A DNA stretch of 7,116 bases from Saprospiraceae bacterium (GTDB lineage: Bacteria > Bacteroidota > Bacteroidia > Chitinophagales > Saprospiraceae): the NCBI GenBank assembly GCA_023300835.1, contig JALZVB010000090.1:1-7116 (forward strand), written 5' to 3'. The translations under genes were made by a program, and so were the position numbers. Under the pieces are notes generated by a model. That model was not told the origin of the DNA, did not search any database, and was given only the letters and a program-made list of their open reading frames with translations. This document shows positions 1-6,583 of this stretch, piece after piece; positions within the stretch are counted from its first letter, which is position 1, and the number at the start of each line of letters is the position of its first letter.

Positions 1-98
1 TCAATTAACTTTTTCCCCTATTTTACTAAGGGAGCGCAAAGATACAACCTTTTTAATCTAGTATGCAAGTGATTCTGAAAATAAATTTTCAAAAAATT
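1..98 (-). promoter_or_regulatory. Promoter and leader of a minus-strand gene outside the window
   Basis: Read on the minus strand, positions 44-37 spell TATCTTTG, an exact match to the Bacteroidota housekeeping -7 element TAnnTTTG. A TTG at 68-66 lies 21 bases upstream and could be the -33 element. Transcription would start at about position 30 and run off the left edge, so the gene served begins outside the window; the remaining 30 or so bases would be its untranslated leader. Because the promoter sits right behind crtB, the next gene has at least one start independent of the carotenoid unit. A weak GAAAA/TTTTC hairpin at 77-90 lies just after the crtB stop but is too AT-rich to call a terminator. 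What the next gene is cannot be seen; a further carotenoid gene is possible but unsupported. Confidence 0.55.
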
Positions 99-938
99 TT
101 ATATTAGGTTTAAGGTGTTCTTTACCGAATATTTAGCTAGCAAATATAGCTTAGTTCCATTATTTATTCTGATTCTTTTGTCTAAAATTTCGTTGTAGCT
201 TGTTTTTTTAATTTTTTGGAACAGGTTGTAGTAAAATTTATAGGCTAAGTATACACCAAACTTAGCTGAGCTAGGAAGTCCAAGAATTCCTGAAAGTCCA
301 AAATCAAAGTCTTTCTTAATATCTTCTTCTATTACAACCTTGTCGTTATCACTAAATAATGAAACGTCTACTCCTGGAAAATATGTTCTTCCTTTTCCAT
401 AATAGTCGTCCTTTATATCTCTCAAGAAATTAATTTTCTGAAATGCTGAACCTAAAGCTTTGGCGCTATCTTTTAGTTTAAGGTATTTTTCTTCGTTTCC
501 TTTTAAAAAGACTTTAAGACACATTAAACCTACAACCTCAGCAGAGCCATAAATGTACTTTTCATACAGTACTTTGTCATATTGCATATCGTCCGTTAAG
601 TCCATTGCCATAGAGTCTAAGAACGCATGTATAAGTTCTCTGTCTATATTATAGTCATTCACAACTTTCTGAAAAGCTTGCAAGACGGGATTCAAACTTA
701 TACCAAGATCTATTGCTTTATCAGTGTCTTGTCTGAATTGCTGCAATAAATCACCTTTATTATAATCATGGAAGGTGTCTACGATTTCATCTGCGAACCT
801 TACGAAGCCATAGATACCATAGATGGGCTTTCTTAGCTCTTTTGCAAATAACCTAATACCCATAGAAAATGAGGTGCTATACCTCTTAGTAATAAGGGTA
901 CTACATTCTTCACAAACTTCTTGATAGAGCTCAAACAT
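99..938 (-). CDS. crtB: Phytoene synthase (squalene/phytoene synthase family)
   Basis: The enzyme condenses two geranylgeranyl diphosphates to phytoene, the first committed step of C40 carotenoid synthesis, as a soluble or membrane-associated all-helical Mg-dependent prenyltransferase. Both Asp-rich substrate/Mg sites of the family are visible: DEIVD at residues 50-54, within a GFVRFADEIVD context, and NFLRDIKDD at 170-178, followed by the family signature KGRTYFP at 182-188. YGSAEVVGLM at 130-139 matches the conserved helix between them. The 279 residues are near the usual length, so the gene looks complete. The ATG overlaps the crtI stop by one base (TAATG), which fixes the start and suggests translational coupling. 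Squalene synthase or an HpnC/HpnD-type enzyme is the alternative within this superfamily, but the overlapping crtI makes phytoene synthase by far the likeliest. Product identity is inferred from family and context. Confidence 0.93.
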   Translation of the reverse strand: MFELYQEVCEECSTLITKRYSTSFSMGIRLFAKELRKPIYGIYGFVRFADEIVDTFHDYNKGDLLQQFRQDTDKAIDLGISLNPVLQAFQKVVNDYNIDRELIHAFLDSMAMDLTDDMQYDKVLYEKYIYGSAEVVGLMCLKVFLKGNEEKYLKLKDSAKALGSAFQKINFLRDIKDDYYGKGRTYFPGVDVSLFSDNDKVVIEEDIKKDFDFGLSGILGLPSSAKFGVYLAYKFYYNLFQKIKKTSYNEILDKRIRINNGTKLYLLAKYSVKNTLNLI

Positions 939-2404
939 TATTGCAAGTCATTTATAAGTTCTTGTGCAGCAACCTGTCCTGAAATTATTGACGGCGGTAG
1001 ACCTGGTCCAGGTGTTGTTAGTTGTCCTGCAAAATACAAATTAGACAATTTTTTACTTTTTATTGAAGGTTTTAGAATTGCCGTTTGTGACAATGTATTA
1101 GCCAATCCATAAGCATTGCCCTTGAAAGCGTTATAGGTTGTTTTAAAGTCTCCAACGCTAAAGTGTTTTTTGAAGATGATATTATCTTTAAAGGGTCTTC
1201 CAATATGTTTTTCTATTCTCTTTATCATGAGCTCACAGTATTCTTCATTTTTTGCTGCTGAATCTTTAAGGTTAGGGGCCAGTGGCATCAGTAAGAACAT
1301 ATTCTCTTTTCCTTCTGGTGCAACACTAGTATCTGTCTGTGAAGGACAACAAACATAAAAGAGTGGATTGTCTGGCCAATTAGGTTCTTTATATATCTGA
1401 TGTGCATGCTCGTCAAAGTCTGCATCAAAAAACAAATTGTGGTGTTCGAGTTCATCTAGTTTCTCATCCACACCTAAGAAAACCAATAAGCTTGATGGAG
1501 CCATTGACCTATTGTCCCAATATGAAGGAGTATATGACCTATAAGTTGGATCTATGAGAACTTGATCTATGTGATGGTAATCTGCATTGGAAACAACAAA
1601 ATTTGTAGAATGTTTTTCATTTGCCGTTAAGGCAGCGGAAATCTTACCTTTTTTATACTCGAAACCTGTTACTGGTGAGTTGAATTTAAACTTTACGCCT
1701 TGATCTAAAGCTATTTTATAGAATGCTTCAGCTATCTTATACATACCGCCTTCTGGATACCAGGTGCCTAGTTTGATATCTGCATAATTCATAAGGCTAT
1801 ATAGCGCTGGCGTATCTTGCGGTGTCGCGCCCAAAAAAAGTACTGGGAACTCCAGTATCTGTCGGAGTTTATCGTTCTTGACAACCTTGCTGATTTCTTT
1901 ACTAATGGATTGTAGCATTTGTAACTTAAAGAAACTCTTAAACACTTTAAGTTGCATGAATTCCATGATGGACTTGCCTGGCTTCCATACAAACTCTGAC
2001 ATGCCCACTTCATATTTATATTGGGCTTGAGCTAAGAATTTTTCTAATTTTTTCCCTGTTCCCTTTTCAATGGTTTCAAAAAGAGCTTTTAGTTGTTTAA
2101 AATCAGAGGGGATCGACACGGTTTCGTCCTCAAAGACTACTTTGTATGAGGGATCGAGTCTTAATAGGTTATAGAAATCGGATGTTTCGTATCCAAATTT
2201 TGCGTAGAAGTCTTCAAATACCTGGGGCATCCAATACCAACTGGGCCCCATGTCAAAACTAAATCCATCCTCTCTGAAGTAATTAATTCTGCCACCTGGT
2301 TTGTCGTTTTTTTCCAGTACCAACACATCAAATCCTTGTTGAGCCAAAACCGCTGCTGCTGATAAGCCTGCTATTCCTGACCCAATTATTGTTACTCTCT
2401 GCAA
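938..2404 (-). CDS. crtI: Phytoene desaturase CrtI, TTG start
   Basis: This is an FAD-dependent desaturase of the CrtI family that introduces double bonds into phytoene, giving neurosporene, lycopene or a similar product, probably at the membrane surface. The N-terminal Rossmann motif GSGIAGLSAAAVL (residues 8-20) is followed by the acidic ribose-binding end E31 and by KPGGR (35-39). The C-terminal FAD signature is NLYFAGQLTTPGPGLPPSIISG (455-476, key residues G460, P465-G468, G476), in the form seen in Bacteroidota CrtI proteins. The length of 488 residues is normal. The start is TTG at 2404-2402: an in-frame TAA lies three codons upstream, no ATG occurs between, and the next in-frame Met falls after the Rossmann motif. 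The gene follows the SRAP gene by 26 bases and overlaps crtB by one base. The number of desaturation steps cannot be read from the sequence; a 4,4'-diapophytoene desaturase or a carotenoid ketolase/isomerase relative is less likely given the adjacent crtB. Confidence 0.92.
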   Translation of the reverse strand: MQRVTIIGSGIAGLSAAAVLAQQGFDVLVLEKNDKPGGRINYFREDGFSFDMGPSWYWMPQVFEDFYAKFGYETSDFYNLLRLDPSYKVVFEDETVSIPSDFKQLKALFETIEKGTGKKLEKFLAQAQYKYEVGMSEFVWKPGKSIMEFMQLKVFKSFFKLQMLQSISKEISKVVKNDKLRQILEFPVLFLGATPQDTPALYSLMNYADIKLGTWYPEGGMYKIAEAFYKIALDQGVKFKFNSPVTGFEYKKGKISAALTANEKHSTNFVVSNADYHHIDQVLIDPTYRSYTPSYWDNRSMAPSSLLVFLGVDEKLDELEHHNLFFDADFDEHAHQIYKEPNWPDNPLFYVCCPSQTDTSVAPEGKENMFLLMPLAPNLKDSAAKNEEYCELMIKRIEKHIGRPFKDNIIFKKHFSVGDFKTTYNAFKGNAYGLANTLSQTAILKPSIKSKKLSNLYFAGQLTTPGPGLPPSIISGQVAAQELINDLQ

Positions 2405-2430
2405 TTGTATTTATTCTATTTTGTTAAAGA

Positions 2431-3141
2431 TTAAAACAATGATAGTTGATTAAAGTTCTTGTCATCAACCTCATTTATCAATGTTTCATTATTTATATGA
2501 ACATTGTTAAGGTCTGTAGAAACAGGATAGGCTTTCATATGGTCTTGTGAGTATGGTTCTATCATCTTAATTAGTTCAAGTGGCGGCACTTCTTGGTTTA
2601 ACCATATCACTTCTTGCTCTCTTGTCAATATGATGGGCATCCTATTGTGTATTTTCTTGACTAGTTCGTTGGGTTCCTGCGTTAGTATTGTAAATGAATG
2701 AATTTCTTCTCCCTCGGGAGATGTCCACATGTCCCATAGTCCTGCCATAGCAAAGATCTCTTGATCTGTTGTCATTATTCTAAATGGTTGCTTTATTCCA
2801 TTAGATTTTCTTTTCCATTCATAAAATCCGTCTGCGGGTACAAGGCATCTTCTGTGCTCAAAGGCTGAACTAAATGCCTTTTTCTCTAAAATAGTTTCTA
2901 TTCGCGCATTTATCATAGAAAAGGCGACTTTCTTATCAAGCGCCCATGAAGGAATCAAGCCCCATCGTGCATGCATAAAGTGTGCTGTATCAGCACTTGT
3001 TATTATAGGCATGATGTGAGAAGGCGCTACGTTGAAATTAGGCAATGGATTGTATTGGGTTATGTCATCAGAATAAAACTTAGCTCCAAACCTTTCTTCT
3101 AGCTGTATTTCTACTTTGTTAAGTGAAGATCTTCCACACAT
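2431..3141 (-). CDS. SRAP-family protein (SOS response-associated peptidase, YedK/HMCES)
   Basis: SRAP proteins bind abasic sites in single-stranded DNA and form a covalent thiazolidine link through the N-terminal Cys exposed after Met removal, shielding the lesion; the same chemistry underlies autoproteolysis. All the key residues are visible: Cys2 in MCGR, NVAPS at 37-41, RWGLIPSW at 59-66, the catalytic NAR-E (Asn78, Arg80, Glu82), GFYEW with Glu108, and HNRMP with His165. YPVSTDLNNV at 205-214 is also conserved in the family. The 236 residues match the usual length. The ATG is fixed because the active Cys must be residue 2. It is the first gene of the unit leading into crtI (26-base gap), an association with carotenoid genes not expected from its function. 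A perfect palindrome lies 14 bases upstream. YedK-type function is inferred from complete motif conservation. Confidence 0.95.
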   Translation of the reverse strand: MCGRSSLNKVEIQLEERFGAKFYSDDITQYNPLPNFNVAPSHIMPIITSADTAHFMHARWGLIPSWALDKKVAFSMINARIETILEKKAFSSAFEHRRCLVPADGFYEWKRKSNGIKQPFRIMTTDQEIFAMAGLWDMWTSPEGEEIHSFTILTQEPNELVKKIHNRMPIILTREQEVIWLNQEVPPLELIKMIEPYSQDHMKAYPVSTDLNNVHINNETLINEVDDKNFNQLSLF

Positions 3142-3155
3142 GAATACTGTTTCTT

Positions 3156-3167
3156 ATTTGTACAAAT
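3156..3167. promoter_or_regulatory. Perfect 12-bp palindrome upstream of the SRAP-crtI-crtB unit (possible operator)
   Basis: ATTTGTACAAAT is identical on both strands and ends 14 bases before the SRAP start codon, in the 125-base region between divergent genes. Its position would suit an operator or a site overlapping the leader of the minus-strand unit. No strong TAnnTTTG element was found for either gene here; ACCATTTG on the minus strand (3170-3163) is a one-mismatch candidate that overlaps the palindrome. No regulator gene is in the window, so the cognate protein is unknown. Short AT-rich palindromes also arise by chance. Confidence 0.35.
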
Positions 3168-3266
3168 GGTTCGTAAGTAAGTGAATTCATAATAAAGTTG
3201 ATAGAATATGTTGTGAAAACAAGAAACCGTTACTAGACTATGCAGTAATTCTTAACTTCACAAACT

Positions 3267-3911
3267 ATGCTCGCAAGGTTTCTTTTGATTTGCTTATTCT
3301 CGACGAATTTATGTGTCTTGTTAAGTGGTCAGTTTCATTATGGGATAAAAGGTAGTCTTGGTCTTTCTTTTAATAAAGCCGAGCTTAATCGTTATGACGA
3401 TAAGGATGATTTTCTTGTTTATGAACTGCGATATCTAGATCAAGATATTCTTCCTACTATTGCTTTATCGGCGTTCTATAAACAAGGCTGGGTATATTTC
3501 CAGTCTGACATAGGGTACGGCAGGGTAAAAACAAACTTTAGGGGTAATAACTATTTTGACCTTAACCAAATAACATCAGATATAAAAAGTAAAACCACGC
3601 ATTCTATTGACGTTCCTGTGCTGGCTGGGTTAAGTATAAATCAATTTAAATTAGGAGTAGGACCCATTTTTTCATTTCTATTATCTGAAAATGCCGTTAT
3701 TCCAGATATTACCGAATTCGAAGAAAGAAGAAGCTCTATAGAAAATGGTTTTCTTTTTCAAGCAGGCATTATTATAAACAAGCTACACATAGAATTAAGC
3801 TATGATTATAGGTTTAATCAAATTGGAGATTATTTATACTTCAGAGGTGTCAATAACAAGTTTGATCAAAGTATTCAATATATAAGAATGGGAGTTGGTG
3901 TTATGTTGTGA
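3267..3911 (+). CDS. Exported outer-membrane beta-barrel protein (PorT-like / OMP_b-brl_2)
   Basis: A hydrophobic N-terminus (about residues 3-20, LLICLFSTNLCVLL) followed by SG-Q fits a signal peptide cleaved near residue 21 or 22. The mature part shows alternating polar/hydrophobic strands typical of a small eight-stranded barrel: FHYGIKGSLGLSF (23-35), SIDVPVLAGLSINQFKLGVGP (113-133), HIELSYDYRF (174-183), and a terminal strand QYIRMGVGVML reaching the C-terminus. The pattern 'I-x-V/I-P-x-L' followed by 'GxGP' is characteristic of the PorT / OMP_b-brl_2 family in Bacteroidota, whose members are usually about 200 residues. The role is unknown: some relatives serve T9SS, most are uncharacterised. 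The gene stands alone, divergent from the SRAP gene and convergent with the DUF2007 gene (35 bases apart). The Cys at 16 is not in a lipobox, so it is not called a lipoprotein. Confidence 0.8.
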   Translation: MLARFLLICLFSTNLCVLLSGQFHYGIKGSLGLSFNKAELNRYDDKDDFLVYELRYLDQDILPTIALSAFYKQGWVYFQSDIGYGRVKTNFRGNNYFDLNQITSDIKSKTTHSIDVPVLAGLSINQFKLGVGPIFSFLLSENAVIPDITEFEERRSSIENGFLFQAGIIINKLHIELSYDYRFNQIGDYLYFRGVNNKFDQSIQYIRMGVGVML

Positions 3912-3946
3912 TAATAATAGTTAAAACAACTCATAGGAAAAATTAG

Positions 3947-4153
3947 TTAAACAATTTCTTCTTCTTCCAATATTTTTCTAGCTCTTACTTCGTGTTCTTT
4001 ATCAACATACAGTTCTATATCCCCAAAAACACCTGCATGGGCAGAGTCCGTTTTATCAATACTAAAGGATTCTATCCCTTGTTCTTTTAATACATGCTTG
4101 GCTGTCATTATTCTTAACTGGGAAACGGTAAACATTACTCTTGATTCTTCCAT
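3947..4153 (-). CDS. DUF2007-family small protein
   Basis: This is a 68-residue cytoplasmic protein that fits the DUF2007 (putative signal-transducing, GlnB-like fold) pattern: a first strand MFTVSQL (7-13), a helix with TAKHVLKEQGIESF (17-30), then a turn DSAHAGVFGDIELYV (36-50) giving the final strand, and the helix KEHEVRARKILEEEE (52-66). The family is small ferredoxin-like domains of unknown function. The first Met gives a sensible start; Met7 is possible but would remove the residues leading into strand one. It is the last gene of the unit, 35 bases after the kinase stop, and converges on the outer-membrane protein gene. Family assignment is by pattern only; the function is unknown. Confidence 0.75.
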   Translation of the reverse strand: MEESRVMFTVSQLRIMTAKHVLKEQGIESFSIDKTDSAHAGVFGDIELYVDKEHEVRARKILEEEEIV

Positions 4154-4188
4154 GCTTCTCGTGTTTATATATTAAATGAAAATTTAAC

Positions 4189-5037
4189 CTATTTTATTGT
4201 AAAAAACTCCGCATGGTTAGGTAATGTACCATTTGGGCTATACCCTAAAAAAAAACCACCACCACCTGCTCCAGAGAGTTTGAGATAAAAGTCTCCTGAT
4301 TCTATTCCAGCTTTCCAGAGCTGTTCTATTTCTCTAGGTATCATAGGCTTGAAGTTATGATATTGTAGCGAGCTGATATTTCTGAAGTCTTCAAAAATAT
4401 CCTTTCCACCAGCTATACACTTTTCTATAATAGTTGTATTGTATCCGTTAAGTTCTTCTATTGCCGACTGGAAAAGCTTGTCCGAGGCGCTTCTTTCTTT
4501 AAAGTGTTTAATTAATGGCTTACCGTTTCTTTCTTTTTTGCTGTCAAGTAAAAAGAGGTTGTTGTCTAACTCTAATTGGGTAATTATCTCAATGCCTGTA
4601 GCGCTTGAGAATAGTGCTTTGCTGTAAAATGATGTCAATGGATCTAAGCCTGAGCTTTTTCCATGAAAAAAAGACTCTATCTCTGCCAATAACAGCTTGA
4701 GTTGAAAACTATCCAATGGGGCTTTTATAAAAAAGGCTTCATAAGCTGCAGCTGATAATGCTCCAGAGCTTCCTAGCCCATATCCTTGTGGAATAGTCGA
4801 GTTAAATACCCAATTTTCACTTATAGCGATATTGATAGCAGAGACATTTGATCGATCTAGAGGTTTTAGAAATTCAAAGAAACCCAATAAGTCTGATGGT
4901 ACTGACAAACCTGAAGCCTTCCACTGCCCTCCGTATTTATCATATGGAATAGATAGCGCATTACCACCTGCAATGACTGTATATTCTCCAAAGAGGAGTA
5001 TTTTAGAAGGAAAACGGGAATGTGTTAATTGTTGAAT
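4189..5037 (-). CDS. Mevalonate-kinase-like GHMP kinase, non-canonical start
   Basis: This is a cytoplasmic ATP-dependent small-molecule kinase of the GHMP superfamily, probably phosphorylating mevalonate in isoprenoid precursor synthesis; it resembles the proteins annotated as mevalonate kinase in flavobacteria. Numbered from the proposed ATT start, motif 1 is SKILLFGEYTVI (11-22), the ATP-loop motif 2 is PQGYGLGSSGALSAA (83-97), HGKSSGLDP (125-133) carries the likely catalytic Asp132, and motif 3 is KLSGAGGGG (253-261). The 282 residues are close to the family's roughly 300. No ATG, GTG or TTG lies between the preceding in-frame stop (5052-5050) and motif 1, so ATT at 5037 is proposed, with the open frame running to 5049. 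The TTG at 4908 (residue 44) would delete motif 1 and cannot be right. The gene follows the hydrolase by 12 bases. Substrate is inferred; phosphomevalonate or sugar kinases of the same fold remain possible. Confidence 0.8.
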   Translation of the reverse strand: MQQLTHSRFPSKILLFGEYTVIAGGNALSIPYDKYGGQWKASGLSVPSDLLGFFEFLKPLDRSNVSAINIAISENWVFNSTIPQGYGLGSSGALSAAAYEAFFIKAPLDSFQLKLLLAEIESFFHGKSSGLDPLTSFYSKALFSSATGIEIITQLELDNNLFLLDSKKERNGKPLIKHFKERSASDKLFQSAIEELNGYNTTIIEKCIAGGKDIFEDFRNISSLQYHNFKPMIPREIEQLWKAGIESGDFYLKLSGAGGGGFFLGYSPNGTLPNHAEFFTIK

Positions 5038-5049
5038 TTGTTCTCTATT

Positions 5050-6405
5050 TTATGGTTTTTGAGAAATGATTTTCTGTGTGAAAGTAAAATCATTTCCTGT
5101 AATAGTAAGAAAGTATACTCCCGCCGGTAGATTTGTCATTATTTGAACAGTATTGATAATATTTTCTTCGGTTCTATAATGAACGCTTCCTAGTGCATCA
5201 TAGATTGAGATATAAGATTTCCCTGATGCCCAATTGTCTGATGACACATTAATATAGTTCTCAAATGGGTTTGGGTAAACATCTAAACCTACTTGGTTGT
5301 TTTCCTCTAGGGCTGTATCCGTCTTAAGTTCGCCATATAAACAGATCAGTTCTTTCGCTATCTCTTCAGTTATTGTTGTAAGCGCTTGAGTTCCATCATT
5401 ACTCATAACGGCAACAGCAATATCAAGTTCTGGAACATAATACATAGTAGCAGTATAAATAATTACACCTGAATGACCAAAAACTGTGTCTACACAATTT
5501 GTTGAAGAACTGAAAACTCCAGCGCCTATATTACCTTCAAAGTCTAATAAGAGGTCCATTGTAGCTGGCTCAAGAAGTAGACCTTTGTACAGATCGTATG
5601 TCCACTTTACAAGATCCTCTGGCGTTGTACTCAATGATCCTGCTGCTCCATGAGCAGAAAAAAGCGCATCTGTAAACAAATTAAATAGTGTGATATCATC
5701 TGGTTCACTATCGTTGTCTAGATCCAGCCAGAGATGCGCAAGCTCAGATGACTGCAATTCATCTGGAACTGACAACATAGAGGGATACCTCTCGGCGACA
5801 TCAAATGTTTCTCTGATATAGTCTAAATAAGGCTCCTGCGTAACCGAAGTAATAATTTCACCCAATAAAAGGTAGTTGGTATGCGATAACAACTGTTGCT
5901 CACCTGGAGAAAAAATAGGCGCTAATACAAAGCCCTCAATAACATCCTGCGTATTATATATTTGTTCAGTGAAAGCTGCATTAAAAAATTGAGGGTGATT
6001 GACAAAGTCAAATATGCCACTAGAATGATTAAGTAGTTGGTTTATTGTTATTGATGGATCAATATTAGCGTAATCTGGAAGATATTGTCCAATAGTGTCT
6101 GACAATTGTAGCAGCTGTGTTTCATTAAGTTTAAAAATCGCAGCTGATGTTATCGTCATCATACAAGAACCCATACCTAGCGCTGTTTCTGGTTGTAGCA
6201 ACAGGTCTTTACTATCCTGCCCTGCAGTACCCGTCCATATGTCATCTCCAATATAAACAGCAGCTGAAACTCCTACGACATCATCAAAGTCAATAAGGTC
6301 AAATAGGTGGTCTTGAAAAGCTGTAGTTTGCTCATCGTTAAGCTGAGCTGTGACAGAGCCACAAAACAAAACGATACAGAAAACAAGGATTTGGTGCGGT
6401 TTCAT
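5050..6405 (-). CDS. Secreted serine-hydrolase (beta-lactamase/PBP4*-like) fold protein with T9SS sorting domain; active site degenerate
   Basis: Residues 1-20 form a signal peptide (hydrophobic ILVFCIVLFC, cleavage probably after SVTA). Residues about 25-355 match the beta-lactamase-related serine hydrolase family (PF00144): LLNHSSGI (124-131), HTNYLLLGEIITSV (175-188), GSLSTTPEDLVKW (256-268), GHSG (310-313) and AVAVMSN (330-336). Residues about 374-451 are a type A T9SS C-terminal sorting domain, starting DVYPNPF (375-381) and ending TQKIISQKP, so the protein should be exported and displayed or released by T9SS. Two catalytic motifs look lost: SxxK reads S80-C-M-M83, with Met for the Lys, and the YxN site reads L173-S-H175; only HxG (H311-S-G313) is intact. 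It may therefore be a binding protein rather than an enzyme. The frame is otherwise unbroken, so it is not a pseudogene. It is the first gene of the unit with the kinase. ATG 6405 is chosen because it opens the signal peptide. Confidence 0.87.
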   Translation of the reverse strand: MKPHQILVFCIVLFCGSVTAQLNDEQTTAFQDHLFDLIDFDDVVGVSAAVYIGDDIWTGTAGQDSKDLLLQPETALGMGSCMMTITSAAIFKLNETQLLQLSDTIGQYLPDYANIDPSITINQLLNHSSGIFDFVNHPQFFNAAFTEQIYNTQDVIEGFVLAPIFSPGEQQLLSHTNYLLLGEIITSVTQEPYLDYIRETFDVAERYPSMLSVPDELQSSELAHLWLDLDNDSEPDDITLFNLFTDALFSAHGAAGSLSTTPEDLVKWTYDLYKGLLLEPATMDLLLDFEGNIGAGVFSSSTNCVDTVFGHSGVIIYTATMYYVPELDIAVAVMSNDGTQALTTITEEIAKELICLYGELKTDTALEENNQVGLDVYPNPFENYINVSSDNWASGKSYISIYDALGSVHYRTEENIINTVQIMTNLPAGVYFLTITGNDFTFTQKIISQKP

Positions 6406-6435
6406 AAACTAAATGACAATTAAGGTATTAATATT

Positions 6436-6503
6436 CCTGTTGTTTCTACGGAGTTATTTTACTTGTATCTGATAAACCTTGATAACATACTAGAAACGAC
6501 AAG
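6436..6503. repeat. Imperfect inverted repeat, 13-bp arms, 42-base loop
   Basis: The arm CCTGTTGTTTCTA (6436-6448) pairs with TAGAAACGACAAG (6491-6503): 11 Watson-Crick pairs, one G-T pair (6441/6498) and one mismatch (6437/6502). The 42-base loop is too long for a terminator. Paired binding sites of a regulator in the divergent promoter region are the more natural reading, but no regulator is known. Confidence 0.4.
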
Positions 6504-6583
6504 AGTTCTGTTTGTTTATACTTATTAGAATATCCGTTTTATCGTCTATTTTGTTAACTACAGCAGCACGAATTGACTTTTCT

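Noticed and set aside
77..90. GAAAA/TTTTC hairpin after crtB as terminator
   Set aside because: Five mostly A-T pairs and no clear U-tract downstream on the minus strand; too weak to support.
921..1358. Short plus-strand open frames (921-1112 and 1170-1358) opposite crtI
   Set aside because: They lie antisense to a clear crtI frame and show no recognisable protein features.
1789..2013. Minus-strand open frame in another frame of crtI
   Set aside because: Overlaps conserved crtI coding sequence; composition gives no protein-like pattern.
3912..3946. Terminator between the convergent outer-membrane protein and DUF2007 genes
   Set aside because: Only very short A-T stems are visible in the 35 bases; no stable hairpin.
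4189..4908. Kinase gene starting at TTG 4908
   Set aside because: It would delete the conserved SKILLFGEYTVI motif encoded in frame upstream, which is part of the GHMP fold.
4439..5035. Plus-strand open frames (4439-4627 and 4832-5035) opposite the kinase
   Set aside because: Antisense shadows of the GHMP kinase, whose motifs explain the region.
4189..6405. Hydrolase and kinase as one fusion broken by a nonsense mutation or read through
   Set aside because: They share a frame across TAA at 5052-5050, but the hydrolase-like protein ends with a normal complete T9SS sorting domain, which must be C-terminal and exported, while the kinase is a cytoplasmic ATP enzyme.
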